From Montifringilla adamsi (lineage: Eukaryota > Chordata > Aves > Passeriformes > Passeridae): DNA of 64,000 nucleotides. The notes under the pieces are model-generated. The model was not told the DNA's origin and made no database searches. It saw only the letters and a program-made list of their open reading frames with translations. Each line of letters opens with the position of its first letter. The stretch's first letter is position 1. Of the stretch, positions 48,201 through 60,143 are shown one piece after another. A program made the position numbers and the translations under genes. The DNA lies in contig JAGGNK010008781.1 in assembly GCA_017590115.1 (NCBI GenBank), positions 3,887,676 through 3,951,675 on the forward strand. Reading direction: 5' to 3'.

Positions 48201-51200
48201 AGAAAGCACTTCAGAGGTTGAACCTGCGTAGGTCCCACAACTAAACTGCTCAGATCAGCAAATTTCTGCAAATCTTGAATAAATTACGTCAATCCTGATG
48301 TCTGGCAGAGTAACAAGATGCAAAAAGTCCCAAAAAAAAAAAAAAAAAAGAAGAGTTTAAAGAAGCACAACATAAATTGACTGGACAAATTCCACCAACT
48401 CCCTTCCCCACATCACTGTCCAATGGGAACCACCAAAACTTCACCTTAAAGTCAGGATTCTTGTTCTTGTCAACACAAGGAGACACAAACATGGGCCTGC
48501 CCTCCACGGCCGTGCGATCCAAGGCCAGGGCCTGCCGAGCAGCCTCCTCCTCCCTGAACTGCACGTAGCAGTAGCCCCGGAACGTGCCCTTGTTGTTGAA
48601 CACTGCTCGGATCTCCACGACCTCCCCACAGCTCCCAAAGAGCTCCCTCAGCTTTGCCTCGGGCTCTGCCATGGTGTAGGAGAGGTTGCTGACAAACACA
48701 GTGACTTTATCCTTGCTGCTGTCGTGGAGAACTTTGGGCGCGTCCTTGCGGCTGGTGGACGCCTTTTCCTTTGGGGCTGCGGGGCCATCTGGCTTCTCAC
48801 TGCTCCCCAAGAGCCCAGTCTCCACTTCCATGTCCTCTTCAGGGAGCACTCCATCACCCTCTCCCCTGTACCTCTTGCTGGGCAGCTCTGATTGATGGAA
48901 TTGAAAGCCTTGTTAGAAAAAAATTACCCCATTTCCTTCCCCATTGAAACTCCTCTGCCCTCCATCCCCACTGTGGAGCTTGGAAATGGCACATGGAAGC
49001 ACAAATACAATGACAGGTCTTAAAGACACCACACAAAAACCTCCCTCAGGTTTTAAAGAACAAATAACAGATTATTCCACCAAGACAGCTTTAGATGAAA
49101 GCAACTGGAATATTTGTTCCTTTTTTTCAGCCAGTCATAACTGACAGTTGCTGATTCATGTTCTTTTCTTTGTCTAATGGTTCTTTATTTAAAAAAAAAA
49201 AAAAAGAAATCTAAAAGCTCACAAAAATCCCAGGGGCAACAACCTATTAAAGTCTTCTGTTCCCACCTCCAAGAAGCTGCTACAATTCTGAATAACCCAA
49301 TTTAGACACATGGCTCAGTATCATAGGATGAGTCAGAAAAAATTACTTTAAAGGAAAATTAAGGAAGAAAAAAACCATAATCACAATATCCAAAATAAGA
49401 AACCCCAAGAAAACTCTGGAAGTTCTTATAAACCTGTTTTTCTCTTGGTATAAAACCATTTAGCCTTGTTTGCATTTCACTCCCACACTGAACACTTCCC
49501 AGGAGAAAGCAGCCCTGGAAAGGCAGCAGTGCTGGCAATTCCTCAGCTCCCTCTACCACAAGACAACCAATAACCCTGTTGCCAGAGCTCTGAAGCTTCC
49601 ATTTAATTTTATTTTTACCTTCTTCTTGTCCCCATTCACCCTCGTCATCTTCATCTGCTTTGCGCTTGTCCCCAGTCCTGGTTTTTTTGGCTTTTTTGGA
49701 AGCTTTCTTCTCTGCCCTTGCTTGCTTTCTCTGCTCAGCTCTCTCCTCCTCCTGCTTTGCCAGAGCAGCTTCTTTCTCAGCAGCCTAAAACACAGATTTA
49801 TTTCTTTTTTCTCCCACTGGCTGCAGATTGCAGAGCATTTTCCAGAGCACTGAGCCCAGAGGGTTTTCTCCTAACCCCAGCACTAATGGGGACATCATTT
49901 AAAGCTCATCCCAATTCTTTGCTCTCACAGCTTTCCTGGAGGGCACATCACTCATGTGGCCATCCAACAGGCAAAAGGAGAAAGATAAAAGGCAGCAAGA
50001 GGTTGTTAATCATAGTTTTAAAGTAAAAATCAATAGTTCTAGGGCTTGAAGGCATGTCAGGTTTATGTGGGGGGAAGCCACATTAAAAATGTGACATTCA
50101 GAGAAGCGTGGATTTAATTCAGGTGTATAAAATGCTTTGGTAGCTCACAGAAAGTTCAGACCTTTGCTCTTTGTTCATTCACTCGAGCCAATCTGTTCTC
50201 AGTTTTCTGAACAGCTGCATCCCAGTCTTCCAGTGTTCCTAAAGGATAAAATTAAAAATAATTTTGAAAAGCCTTTTATTTAGCTTTCTCATAATTCAAA
50301 GATACAATTCTGGAAAAATAAGAGTCACTGAGTTCATGGCACTTGCTGTTCATATTTAACATTACACATGAAAATTCTACTTGTAACAACTAGCCTGCAA
50401 GGTAAAAAAAACCCAAAGAGCCAAGCAGAGCAGAAACCTCTCATTAATAATGCAAGACTCCAAAAAGGCATGGAAAAATCCAGTGATTTCAGAAAAGCAA
50501 GGAAGAAAAGAGCTATCTGTGGATTTGACAGCAGTGCAAAGTGAGACTTCAGTGGAGCACAAAACACAGGATCAAAAGCCTGTGTGCCACCTCTGCCTAA
50601 CCAGGCTAAGAGATGCAGTAATTAATTTCCTTCTGCCAGTCACTTAGTTACCTTCTTTAATTAATTACGTCCTGCCTGTCACTCAGTGACCTTTTGTCAC
50701 TTAGCCACCCCCTGGCAGTGCCCAGGTACCTTCTATCCTCTCCAGGGTGAGCAGCACCTCGCAGACGTGCTCGGGGTAGTCGCTGGTGCACTGCACTGCC
50801 CGGTGCAGGGCCTTCCTGCAGTGCTGGGTGTCCCCATGGGCCCTGCAGGAGGGGACAGGACACTGAGGGGACAAACCACACACAGTTCCAGCCATGCAAA
50901 CGTTCCCCTCTCCTTCCCCAGCTCCTGGAAGCCACAGCAGAGCCGCCCCAAGAAGCTCGAAGGTGTTTTGTAAACCCAAACAAAACCCATTTGTTCTAAA
51001 CGGGTTTCTCCCACAGATGAGGTAACTAAAAAGTGAATTAACCAAGCTCCTACCTTTCCAGGTTGTAATATTCCAGCCACATGTTGGCATACTTGGCATT
51101 TCCTTTAGTCATGATGTTGTCCCAGAGCTCCCTGGCTTTCTGCATGTTGTTACACAAGCGGGCCTGCAACGGGGCATCCAAAATATCCTTCAGGATTATT

Positions 51201-54200
51201 TGTTCAACATCATTAACTCCAAACCAAAAACACCCCCCAGATGCTGCAGACAGATCCAGCAAGATACATCTGTGCCTTACAGGAGTCAAAATAAACACCT
51301 GACACAATCCTACTACCGAATAATCCTTCCCTGCACACCTCTCCCATTAGTCTTGGTTCTGGCTCCCACATCCATTTGATTTTGGTGATTATAAAATAAA
51401 TTAGAGAGCTGTTTCTGAATTTCTTCCTTTTGTTTTTGATGAATGTACCTAATAACTCCCCAGACTAAGAACTTGGTTTGTGTTTAGGAAGAGGAGAAAT
51501 GGATTGGAAAAGGACTGCATTCCATGTTTGGAATGTTAAAACATTTTATTTTAAATCCATTTTATCAGGTTCAGCAACTTAAATACAGCAGAGAGAAACA
51601 TCACCTCAACTCTTGCCCAGTTCTGCATGATGGTGCAGGATGGATCTCCACTTTCACTGAACCCTAGGAAAAGAAACAAGAGCTGTTTGTTACACTTGGC
51701 TCTCAGAAATAGAAGTGTTTATTAAACAGTCCCACACGGAGATGAAATCTTGATCTGCAGCTTTCTGCAATGTTCAAGATTCTTGAAGACAAACACTGTG
51801 TGGAGAACTGATCTTATAAGAATGATTTTGAAGAGGAGAAAACACTACTTGAGATGATTTCACTTACTTTCTTCTACTTCTTGTTTCAAGTACTCCACAG
51901 CTCGTGCAAACGCAGAGCGCAGCTCCTCCAGCTCCTTACTGGAGTCTGCAGGAAAAAAAAGAAACAGCCAAAAATAATAATTTAGTTTTTATTTCCCACC
52001 CAATAAAACCATCTCCTTAACACCCACAATGAATTTATTGGGTAGCAGGGGGAGATTAAATTTATTATTCCTCGTTGTTATTATTGCTTAAATTCATGAT
52101 TTTATAATGAGTAAAACTCACTACATGAATAATTTTAAAAATCAGGTATCAAAAATATAAGGCAGGGCATTTTTGCAATAGCAAATGAAACAAATTCCTA
52201 TTTTTTATAGACATTAACTGGCCAAACAAAAATTTTTGTGAAGTATGAAAATGCTGCTGATTTTCTTTAAAAAAGTAATATCCAAGAAGTACAAAAAAAC
52301 CCCAGTATAGATATTTATTCTGTACTTATCATACAGACCCTGTGTAAAATCCACCCTTCTCCTCAGGTAATCCAGGTAGGCCTGCCAGATCTCTACATAG
52401 TCTGTTGCTTGAATAAAACCTGCATTCAGAGCTTTTTCAAACATTTCTGCAAGAAAAATGGGGAAAAAACAGTTACTTCCCATATACTGTCAAAATGAGC
52501 AAGTTGCAGTGATAGCACAAAGAAATATCTACACAAACACCACTGGTTTCTAGGAAGACAGGAAAAACAATCCTACACAATTCACTGGTTTAGGAAGTGA
52601 ATTTAAAGGCAGCTGAATTCAGCAATGTTCATTCCAAGCTGTTCATTGCTTGCTCAGGGTGAAGCTGCTCAACCAAAGCAGCTTTGCCCTTGCAGGACCT
52701 GCAGCCCGTGGCAGGATGAGAACAGATCCTTCAAGTCCCATTTATCCCAGGCTGTTTGGAGGGCAGAGAGCAGCTCTGAACTGCAATTGCTGGTTCTTTC
52801 CTCACCAGAAATGATGCTGTGCTCAACTCTGTGCCTCTCCATGGCCAGCAGGTACCTAATCCACAGCCCAACAGTCCAGGGGCAGTTCCTGACAGCGCGG
52901 TCGTGAGCAGATAAAACCAATTCCTTCACCTTCAGCTGCCTGTCCTGAAAGAATCACACAAGAAAAGTGAAGTTCCTGTCAGCCACAGAGACCACCCGAG
53001 ACAAACCTCAGCTTATAAAGAGCCAACACCTAAAACCCAGCATTTTCATTTTATATTTAAAAAGCTCAGGTGAGTATTTTAAATTCTGTATTCCTAAAAA
53101 CCCAGTGAACACCTTCCAGTGAGGAAGGGCATACTCAGGAAAGAACTACCAGGCCAGTGAAGTGTTTTCTGCCAAAGAAATAAATATAATAAAGGCACTG
53201 AGTGAATCCCTAACTGTTCCTAGAATGTCAAGGATACAAAGAAGGAGCACACCCAGCCTATTTGTGGAGGTGCTGTTCCACCTGCAACCTGCTGTGTCCA
53301 GCTGGGAAGAGAAAGAGATGATGGAAAAACTGAGTCTGGATAAGCTCCTGCAGGGAGTCACCCTGATCCCTTAATCCAGCCACCTTCTGTCCTGCCTCTG
53401 GAGCTCTGCATCAGCTTCAAACTGCACTAACAACCCCCCTGGAAACAGAGGCTGAACATCTGGGTTTGCTTCAGTGCCCACACCCTGTTATTCTGCAGAG
53501 AAAACACAGCTAGAACTAACTAGAGAAAAGTGAGAAATGCTCACAAGAGGAACAAACACATCCCTGAAAACAGGAGGAAACCAAAGGTGAGGTGAAAATC
53601 AGTTTCTGGAAGATTTACAGATTACAGGACAGGACTGAGGTAGAACTTAATGGCTGTTTATCAGCAACTGAGATCAAAAAGAAACAAACAAAAGTAAAGG
53701 CAGGAAAATAAATCTGAAAACATTCCTGGGTTTATTTCCTTACCAAATACTGGTTGTAGCGTGCCCAGAGGTCTGGGACAAGGCAGTTCTCAGCCAAAGC
53801 TCTCTCATAGATCAACTGAATCCGAGCTGGGTCACCTGCTTTCATTTCAAAATCAATGTAAGCTTGGTATTCTGCCAGCTTTGGGGTTTCAGCACCCAGC
53901 TGGAAAACAACCAGGGAGACACAACATCAAACTCTTCAACAAAGCAAGACTCCAACAGTTCAGCTGCTCCTCAGAGCAGCTCTTGTGCAAGATTTCACAC
54001 AAGAGATTTGTCTCTGTATCAGCAGCTGTTGATTTTCATATATCTCTGAACGGGTCTGAAATCAGTCAGATCCTGGGTTTATTCCCCGTAACTCAAATTG
54101 GAAAACACACCCAGATTCCTTATTTGCACTCTTGGCACACTCAATGCACCCCATAATTTCCAGCATTCCCAATATATAATTGTCTGTATTCCCTCTGCTG

Positions 54201-57200
54201 ACAAAGTCCCCCAGCTGGGGACTAGAAAAATAATAAATTTGGAAAAATAATAAATCCCCCCAAAGCAATTCCCTCTTAGTTTGAAGGAAGGTGCCAGCAT
54301 TACCAGTGCCTCCTCGTAGGGTTTACACTTCTCCAGCTGCTGTAGAGCTTTTTTGTAGTTCTTTATTGTTGTTTCTGGAATGGGCTCTTCTGACCACTCT
54401 TCATATTCAGCATATGAAGCCTCCATGTCTATTAAACATGAAATCCCATCAACAATGCACTTATGAAACTAAAAATTCAGATTTCAACCTAGGTTCGGTT
54501 CTAAGACAAATTCATATTTTTATTTATGTAATATTTATAATTTATTTGGAACAAATATTTAAATTTTTATCCTCTTTTGGTCCTTACTGTCACACTACTG
54601 CATTCTTAGAGGATTTGATATTTCATCTCACATAGTGCCCTATAACAAACTCAGGGCAAGTTGTATTAAAGCTGCTCAACTGGAATTAGAAAACCTAAGT
54701 GGCAAAATTTTCCCCAAGGCTTTAGAGAAAAGAAAACCCAAATTATTTCCAGATGGAAATGAAGTCAAAAGAACTGTGCTTAACTTTCTCCCATGAGCAA
54801 GAAAAGGGACTCAAGGAGTTTAAAGCAGGAACTAAAGAAGGCAGAATTCCAACAATCCAGCTGCCAGATACTCCCTACCAAGGATTTTATGCAGCAATCA
54901 CAGCTGAGCTCCTCATTTTTAAGTCACATTTTGTGCTCCTTACTTCTACTTTAACCATTCTCAAACTCCCAACCCGGTGACCCAAGTTCCAACAACTCAG
55001 AACATTCCTGATCCAGAGGGATCTGTGCCTCATCCAAGAGAGCACAAGACCTCCAGCTGCACTTGGTGTGGCTGTGCCAGGAGAATCCTGATGCCTGGAG
55101 CATCAGCCAGCTGCTCCAGGCCCTGTGTCCCAGCACTGCAGCCCTTACCCAGCAGTGGGATCCCCAGCTGGCGCCGGAAGAGCGTGTGGATCTTCTCGAG
55201 CTGGCTGCACAGCACCTGCTGCTGCTCCGGGGATGGAATGCTGCCAGGAGCTGGCTGCAAGCAAAAAAAAACCAGGGAAATTTAATCCATTCCCTCCAGC
55301 CCCAGCTGATGGACATGAGAGGGAATTGTTTATGAGTTGAGGGAACTGAGATCCAAGTGAATACATGATCCTTTAAAGGCACACAGGGCCAAGCTGCATC
55401 TCAGTCGCTGCTGGGAAAGCTAAAACTTGGGAATTGCTGCCCTTGGAAGGTGGATGAATGGGAAAAGTATTCCTGACTGAAAGCTGACACAAGCATGGGG
55501 AAATGATCACCTGAGAACAAGGAAGCAGCAGGTGACTGTGCCATTTCACAGCCCCACTGTGCTGCCAAAGAGGGTTTCAGTAAATCCCTGGGGTCTGGGG
55601 AGAGGATCTGAAACTTCCACCCTTAATTGTGTTTGGGAATGAAAGAACATCCTCCTGTTACTCCTTTGTTAGGGGTTGAAAAGGACCTTTAAAGATCAAA
55701 TAGTTCCCACTGCCACCATGAGCAGGGACATCTTTAAGCCTCCATCTCTTATGTAGCAAATTATCAAAAATAAGGAAATATTCCCATTCTGGCCATCTTG
55801 GAAAGGTGACTTTTGCAGATATCAAACTGTACTTTCCAGGGACAAAATACCCTCATCCAAAAGTCTGTGGATAAAACACCCCCATCCACAAATTGTGGAA
55901 TAATGAATGAGTTAAAAGCTGAACAGTCTAGGAATTTAAACTCTGTTGACTCTGTGCAGAAACAGCGACAGAACATTGTTTAATAATGGAACATTTCAAT
56001 TTAAAGCTGTTCTTGGCACCTCAGACAGCAGCAGAGCCAAACTTTGCTCCTGGATTTGAGATGATTTTAGGATTTTACAGAAACACAAATCCATTACTTC
56101 ATCAGCCAAACCCACAGAATGGTTTTTCCTGGAGCACAGGGCTGGCTTTTACAGCCGGGAAGAAACAACTGGGACATGACAGGGAGGAGACAGCTCCAGG
56201 TGACTCCAGGAGCTGCACCACAGCTTTTTTTTGGGATGGGAGCAAAGTGGAATGAGCTCACCTGCGCTGTTTCCAGGATGGCATTCTCAAATTCCCTGTA
56301 GGCTTCCCACAGGGCCGTGCCCTTGGTGACGTGCAGCCCCACGGCCGTCAGGGCCCGCTCGAAGATGGAGCGAACCCTCTCGATGCCTCCTTCCTGCCCA
56401 ATGCCTCCAATGGAATACTGGGCATATTCCAGCCAAATCTCAGGACCTAAACAAGGTTAGGAGAACCAGGTGTGTAGGAATATAAAAAGGTAAAAGAGTT
56501 TAGAAAGTGCAAGAAGGCCTCAGAAAGTAGACGCAAAGCTAAGAAAGGTTGGGAAATTTCTAAAGCTTCTCATGGGGAGCTAGGAAGTTAAAAACCAAGT
56601 GAACACATTTATATTTATCATAAGGAACGAGAAAGAACAATAACTTATTGACAGTTCAAGATGTGAGAAGTTCTAGATATATGCATTTATATTTATCATA
56701 AGGAACGAGAAAGAACAAGAACTTATTGACAATTCAAGATGTGAGAAGTTCTAGATATAAGCTTTGCAAAGATAGAAAAAGTTCCAATCTTAAATAATGA
56801 ATTATTGTGTATTGTTTGAGGTTTGTAGAAGTCCTTTAATTAATGTTAAACCCACGTGGGTCCTTTTCTTATTGGTTAGAGTATAATGATTTCACACCTT
56901 CTCTTTTATGCTATTGGTTCAAAGAATATGCAGAAAAAGGCTTTGCATAAGCTGCCATCTTGTCTTTGATCTGGATTTGCATGGATGTTGTTATTTTCCT
57001 GTGTCTCTTGCTTTTTGCTTGTATGATACAGACACAAATCTGCAAGCAGTCAGGGTCCCATCCCGTTTGTGAGACATGGCCTGATCCAGCAGACAGGTGA
57101 TTTGACTTTTTTCAAAAATAATAACAAAGAAATGCAGCTCTGTTTCCCCACGTGCCTGATGTGCTGCATATAAACAGAAAAAGAAGTGGTGATATTCTTT

Positions 57201-59566
57201 TTTAGGCAAAAAAAGTTAAAATATTTGGGAATTGTATTATGCTGTTGGTTCAGCAGCAGCAGCCCCAGTTTCCTCCTGAGTGGTGTCACTCCTGTGGTTC
57301 TGCTGACAGGGACTGGCCCTGCCTGTCACCTCTGCCACACAAACCACACCTGAACAGCAAATTCCCATTTCCTGAGCTGGGATCACAGAGCTGTCACACT
57401 CTGGAATAATTCAGATTAAAGCAGCTCCTCCTGCTCTTTCTGAACTCCTGAACTTCCCTGATCAGCACCTCCTGAAGCAGCTGAATCCTGCAGGTGAAGG
57501 GGAGGTGGGAGAACAGCCTGGCACCATTACCACCAACCCCAAATTCCATTTAGGGACCCCCAGGTTGGGAAAGTGCCTCCAAACCCCAAATGCAATCCAG
57601 CAGATCCAGAGGACAATTCCTCACTTCTTCACCTCCATTCCTTCTTCCTGAGGGATCACCAACACCACGTCACTGATGTGACATTCTGCACACAGCTTTT
57701 GAGGGGGATTTACCTCCAGATTCCCTCCATTTCCTCAGGCTTTGTTTTTCCAGCTCTTTACCCCAATCCCCAAAGAATTCAGGGATTTATCCCCAAAATT
57801 TTAAGCTACAGCTGCAGCAGCTCCTGAGGAATAGAGAGACCAAACACCACATCCTTCCCTTGCATCACTTCACACTCAGATTTTAGAAATTAATTTGAAA
57901 TTTTGACCAAGTTTCTTCATTATAAAAGAAGCAAGAGACTTCCCTATAAAGCCAAATATGGATGCAACAAAACCAACTTTAGAGCATTTTTGGGTGACTT
58001 ACAGATGTAATCTTTGACAGCTCTTTCAAACAGCTCATAAACCTTCTCTCTCTCAGAGATCTCTGAAGCCATTTTTATCTCATCCTTCAGCCAGTCCAGC
58101 CAAATTTCTGGAAGGAAAAAAAAAAATTTAGAACACATTACTAACATTCAGAAATAATAAGTAATGTCCACTTGGTGAGTTTTTAGCAACAGACTTAAAA
58201 CAAAAGAGGGGGAGCAAGGCAAAGAGAGGAATTTTAACCTCCACAATTCCTACTTAATTTCAAATAAAAGTTGGGCAGAAACCTTTTAAATTGAGGCTAA
58301 ACAAGCACCTTTTTACTAAAGGGAGAAGTTGGGATTTCTTAGGACTTTGAAAATCATCCCATTCCACCCCCTGCCATGGCAGGGACACCTTCCACCATTC
58401 CAGGCTGCTCCAAGCCCCATCCAACCTGGCCCTGGACACTTCCAGGGATCCAGGGACAGCCACAGCTTCCCTGGGCACCCTGTGCCAGGGCCTCCCCAAC
58501 CCTTTCCAGGAATAAAATCCCCCAACCTCTGCAATATTTTCATCACCTCTGAATTATGAGCAAAAAGAGGCATCCCCACTTCAAGCACTCACAATTTAAA
58601 CAGACAGGGAATTTTCTTTGCTGCCTGCCTGTGAAATGTCATTTTTAGCAGGAGTTTGCTGAGCTCTGGCTCACATTTCCCGATTGAGTGTGCTGAAAAT
58701 TGGCCTAAATATTTTTATTTCACTGCTGAAACATCTTGCACAGGCGATGTTTCACCTGTGGAGAGCTCCATACCTTCAGTGAGGGGGAAGAGCTCGCTCA
58801 TCTTCTGCCGAGCCCTGCGGAGCTTCACCAGCTCTCCCTCCTGCCGGAGCAGCTTGATCAGATCCAAGTGACAGTTGTAGTCAAAAGCATTGATGGAGAG
58901 CTTTAAAAAAAATAAAAATAAATCAATTTTAAAAGCCGTGTTGAGTGGTGGACGCGAAGAAGCCAGAGAACAAACCACACAAAACAAATCTCACACGGAA
59001 GACAATTCTCATGGTGCGATCACCGAGCCAGACAAGGCAGAGCTTCCTCAGATTTAACCCAGCCCCGGCCGCTCCCTCGGTCCCGCCACTGCTCCCAAAC
59101 ACAATTGTGCTTTAATTTCTTTAAAGGCAATAAAAACCCGCGGGCAGCCGGCTCAGGTTTCCCAATGAACTACTTGCTATGACTTCCCTCTTATTTCCCT
59201 CTCAAAAAAAATCCCAAGCTGGTCCGTTTTCATCTCCGACTCCAAACATTCACGGCATAAAATCACGCAATATCCCGAGCTGGAGGAAACTCACAAGGAG
59301 CAGGGGAATTCGCATCCTGACAGCTCCCAGCACCGAAGTGCCGGGGCAGACACGGATTATCGCCGTTCCCGCCACACCCGCTGCCCCGCCGGGCCCACCT
59401 GCTCCTCCAGCCGCTGGATCTCGGCCTCGTTCTCCTTCTCCTCATCCTCGCCGTCCCCGGACGAGTCCGAGTCGCCCTCATCGTCCGAGTCCCCGCCCGA
59501 CTCGGGGTCTCCCTCCGGCAGCCGCTTCTCTTCCTCGGCCGCCGCCTCAGCTCCCGCCGCCGCCAT
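45248..59566 (-). CDS. SART3: SART3, U4/U6 snRNP recycling factor
   Basis: Nineteen exons, 5' to 3': 59566-59399, 58900-58774, 58107-58003, 56446-56262, 55200-55149, 54428-54304, 53899-53744, 52944-52806, 52446-52339, 51945-51868, 51663-51605, 51163-51054, 50842-50730, 50238-50162, 49784-49619, 48887-48445, 47776-47624, 46493-46306, 45428-45248. Phases agree throughout, giving 910 aa (human 963). An acidic, low-complexity N-terminus is followed by HAT repeats (about 70-530), a Lys/Arg-rich nuclear signal (553-576), RRM1 (RNP2 VFVSNL at 653-658) and RRM2 (LFISGL at 750-755). The C-terminal MSNADFAKMLLKK is the LSm-contact motif. It reassembles U4/U6 and recruits USP15/USP4 in mammals. The N-terminus is about 30 residues shorter than human. 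Exon 9 has an unusual GTCTGT donor. Confidence 0.96.
45895..46185 (-). mobile_element. CR1 LINE 3' end, inverted
   Basis: TTTGGGTTGGAAGAGGCCTT, CCATGGGCTGGGACACCTTC, GGTTGCTCCAAGCCCTGTC and GGGCAGCCTGTGCCAGGGCC are the inverted CR1 tail. It sits in SART3 intron 18, in the same sense as SART3. Confidence 0.9.
46866..46913. repeat. Two exact copies of a 24-bp unit
   Basis: CCAAAATACATTTATTTG followed by TGGTTT is repeated head-to-tail without mismatch in SART3 intron 17. Confidence 0.95.
47975..48035 (-). mobile_element. CR1 terminal fragment
   Basis: GAATCATAGCATATCCTGAG and CTGGAAGGGATCCAGAAGGA match the inverted extreme 3' end of CR1. Confidence 0.7.
48888..55148 (-). other. SART3 introns 5-15
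   Basis: Introns of about 200-800 bp with ordinary GT-AG ends and no obvious transposons. AT-rich low-complexity runs occur near 49185-49206 and 54520-54570. I see no further exons or RNA genes. Confidence 0.6.
55665..55740 (-). mobile_element. CR1 fragment
   Basis: GGGGTTGAAAAGGACCTTTA followed by AAGATCAAATAGTTCCCACT and CCATGAGCAGGGACATC is the inverted CR1 tail. Confidence 0.75.
56460..57060 (+). mobile_element. LTR-like remnant in SART3 intron 3
   Basis: AT-rich block with two inverted CCAAT boxes (ATTGGTT near 56871 and 56914), octamer-like TATGCAGA/TTTGCAT words and the promoter-like layout of a bird endogenous-retrovirus LTR. No terminal repeats or target duplication were found, so boundaries and family are uncertain. 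There is no retroviral coding sequence nearby. Confidence 0.45.
56606..56761. repeat. 78-bp tandem duplication
   Basis: 56606-56683 and 56684-56761 are head-to-tail copies with only a few substitutions; each begins CATTTATATTTATCATAAGG and ends TTCTAGATATA plus two variable bases. Confidence 0.95.
58325..58535 (-). mobile_element. CR1 LINE 3' end, inverted
   Basis: CCACCCCCTGCCATGGCAGG, AGGCTGCTCCAAGCCCCATC and GGGCACCCTGTGCCAGGGCC mark the inverted CR1 tail in SART3 intron 2. Confidence 0.9.
59257..59300 (-). mobile_element. CR1 terminal scrap
   Basis: ATAAAATCACGCAATATCCC with GAGCTGGAGGAAACTCACAA resembles a degraded inverted CR1 end; it lies about 100 bp after the SART3 exon 1 donor. 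Confidence 0.5.
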
Positions 59567-59570
59567 CTTA
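59559..59570 (-). promoter_or_regulatory. SART3: TISU/YY1-like element at the SART3 start
   Basis: The SART3 strand reads TAAGATGGCGGC, matching the TISU consensus SAASATGGCGGC at 11 of 12 positions (T instead of C/G at the first). It suggests a short leader and YY1 binding at the start codon. Confidence 0.6.
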
Positions 59571-60095
59571 TGCAGCTCCGCTCGCCGCCCGCCGCGCTCG
59601 GCCGGCCGCCGTGGCTGCCCTCGCGCCGCCCGTCCCGCTGCTCCGCCCCACCACCGGCCGAACCGGGCGGGAAGAATCGGGATCCTCAGCCCGCCCCGCC
59701 CCGCGCTCGCCCGCACACCGGGGCCGCGCTGCGCCAAGTGCGGCCGCGGCGCGACCCTTTGTCTTCTGGTGTGTGGCGCAGGCAGCGCCTGGGGCACCCC
59801 GCTGTGTGGCCATCAGGGGGCCTCCGAGAGGGTCCGCGGCGTGCGCGGCGCCGCTCGCCCGCCATGTTGAGTGTGGCGCCGCGTGCCGCACACGCGCCGT
59901 CTGTGGCGATGGAAACCCTGGCGCGACTGAAAGGCCGTTTCCATCGTTTATTTATTCACGGATCGTTTCAGCCGCAGCGCGGCCTCCAGCGCTCGCGCCG
60001 TCCGCACGGCCAACGCACGACCGGGGCGAGCAGCGAGCTCCGGCGGCGAAGGGGCGTGGTCGGGGCGTACCTGGGGGCGTGGCCATCACCGAGGT

Positions 60096-60103
60096 TATAA
60101 AAG
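60096..60103 (+). promoter_or_regulatory. ISCU: TATA box of ISCU
   Basis: TATAAAAG begins 40 bp before the ISCU ATG. Initiation about 30 bp downstream would leave a leader of only about 10 nt, which fits the TISU element at the start codon. Confidence 0.65.
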
Positions 60104-60131
60104 GGAGGCGGACACCGCTCCTCCCCTCAAT

Positions 60132-60143
60132 CAAGATGGCGGC
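60132..60143 (+). promoter_or_regulatory. ISCU: Exact TISU element at the ISCU start codon
   Basis: CAAGATGGCGGC matches the TISU consensus SAASATGGCGGC at all 12 positions with the ATG in register. TISU is known to direct accurate, scanning-free initiation on very short leaders and is enriched in genes for mitochondrial proteins. Confidence 0.8.

Larger units (their letters stand above)
45429..48444 (-). other. SART3 introns 16-18
   Basis: Contain an inverted CR1 (45895-46185), a CR1 scrap (about 47975-48035), two exact 24-bp copies of CCAAAATACATTTATTTG plus TGGTTT (46866-46889, 46890-46913), a duplicated TATAAATCCAAGCT near 47468-47497 and a poly(A) run near 48330-48348. No snoRNA box pairs or extra exons are recognised. 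Confidence 0.6.
55201..58773 (-). other. SART3 introns 2-4
   Basis: Intron 4 has a CR1 scrap (55665-55740). Intron 3 holds an LTR-like block (about 56460-57060) with a 78-bp tandem duplication. Intron 2 holds an inverted CR1 (58325-58535). No additional coding exon is recognised. Confidence 0.6.

Noticed and set aside
53162..53374. 70-codon plus-strand frame in SART3 intron 7 as a possible gene
   Set aside because: No homology recognised, no start or splice context, and typical of chance frames in this intron.
59567..59797. In-frame upstream extension of SART3
   Set aside because: The Arg/Pro/Gly-rich extension has no family counterpart, and the downstream ATG sits in a near-perfect TISU context.
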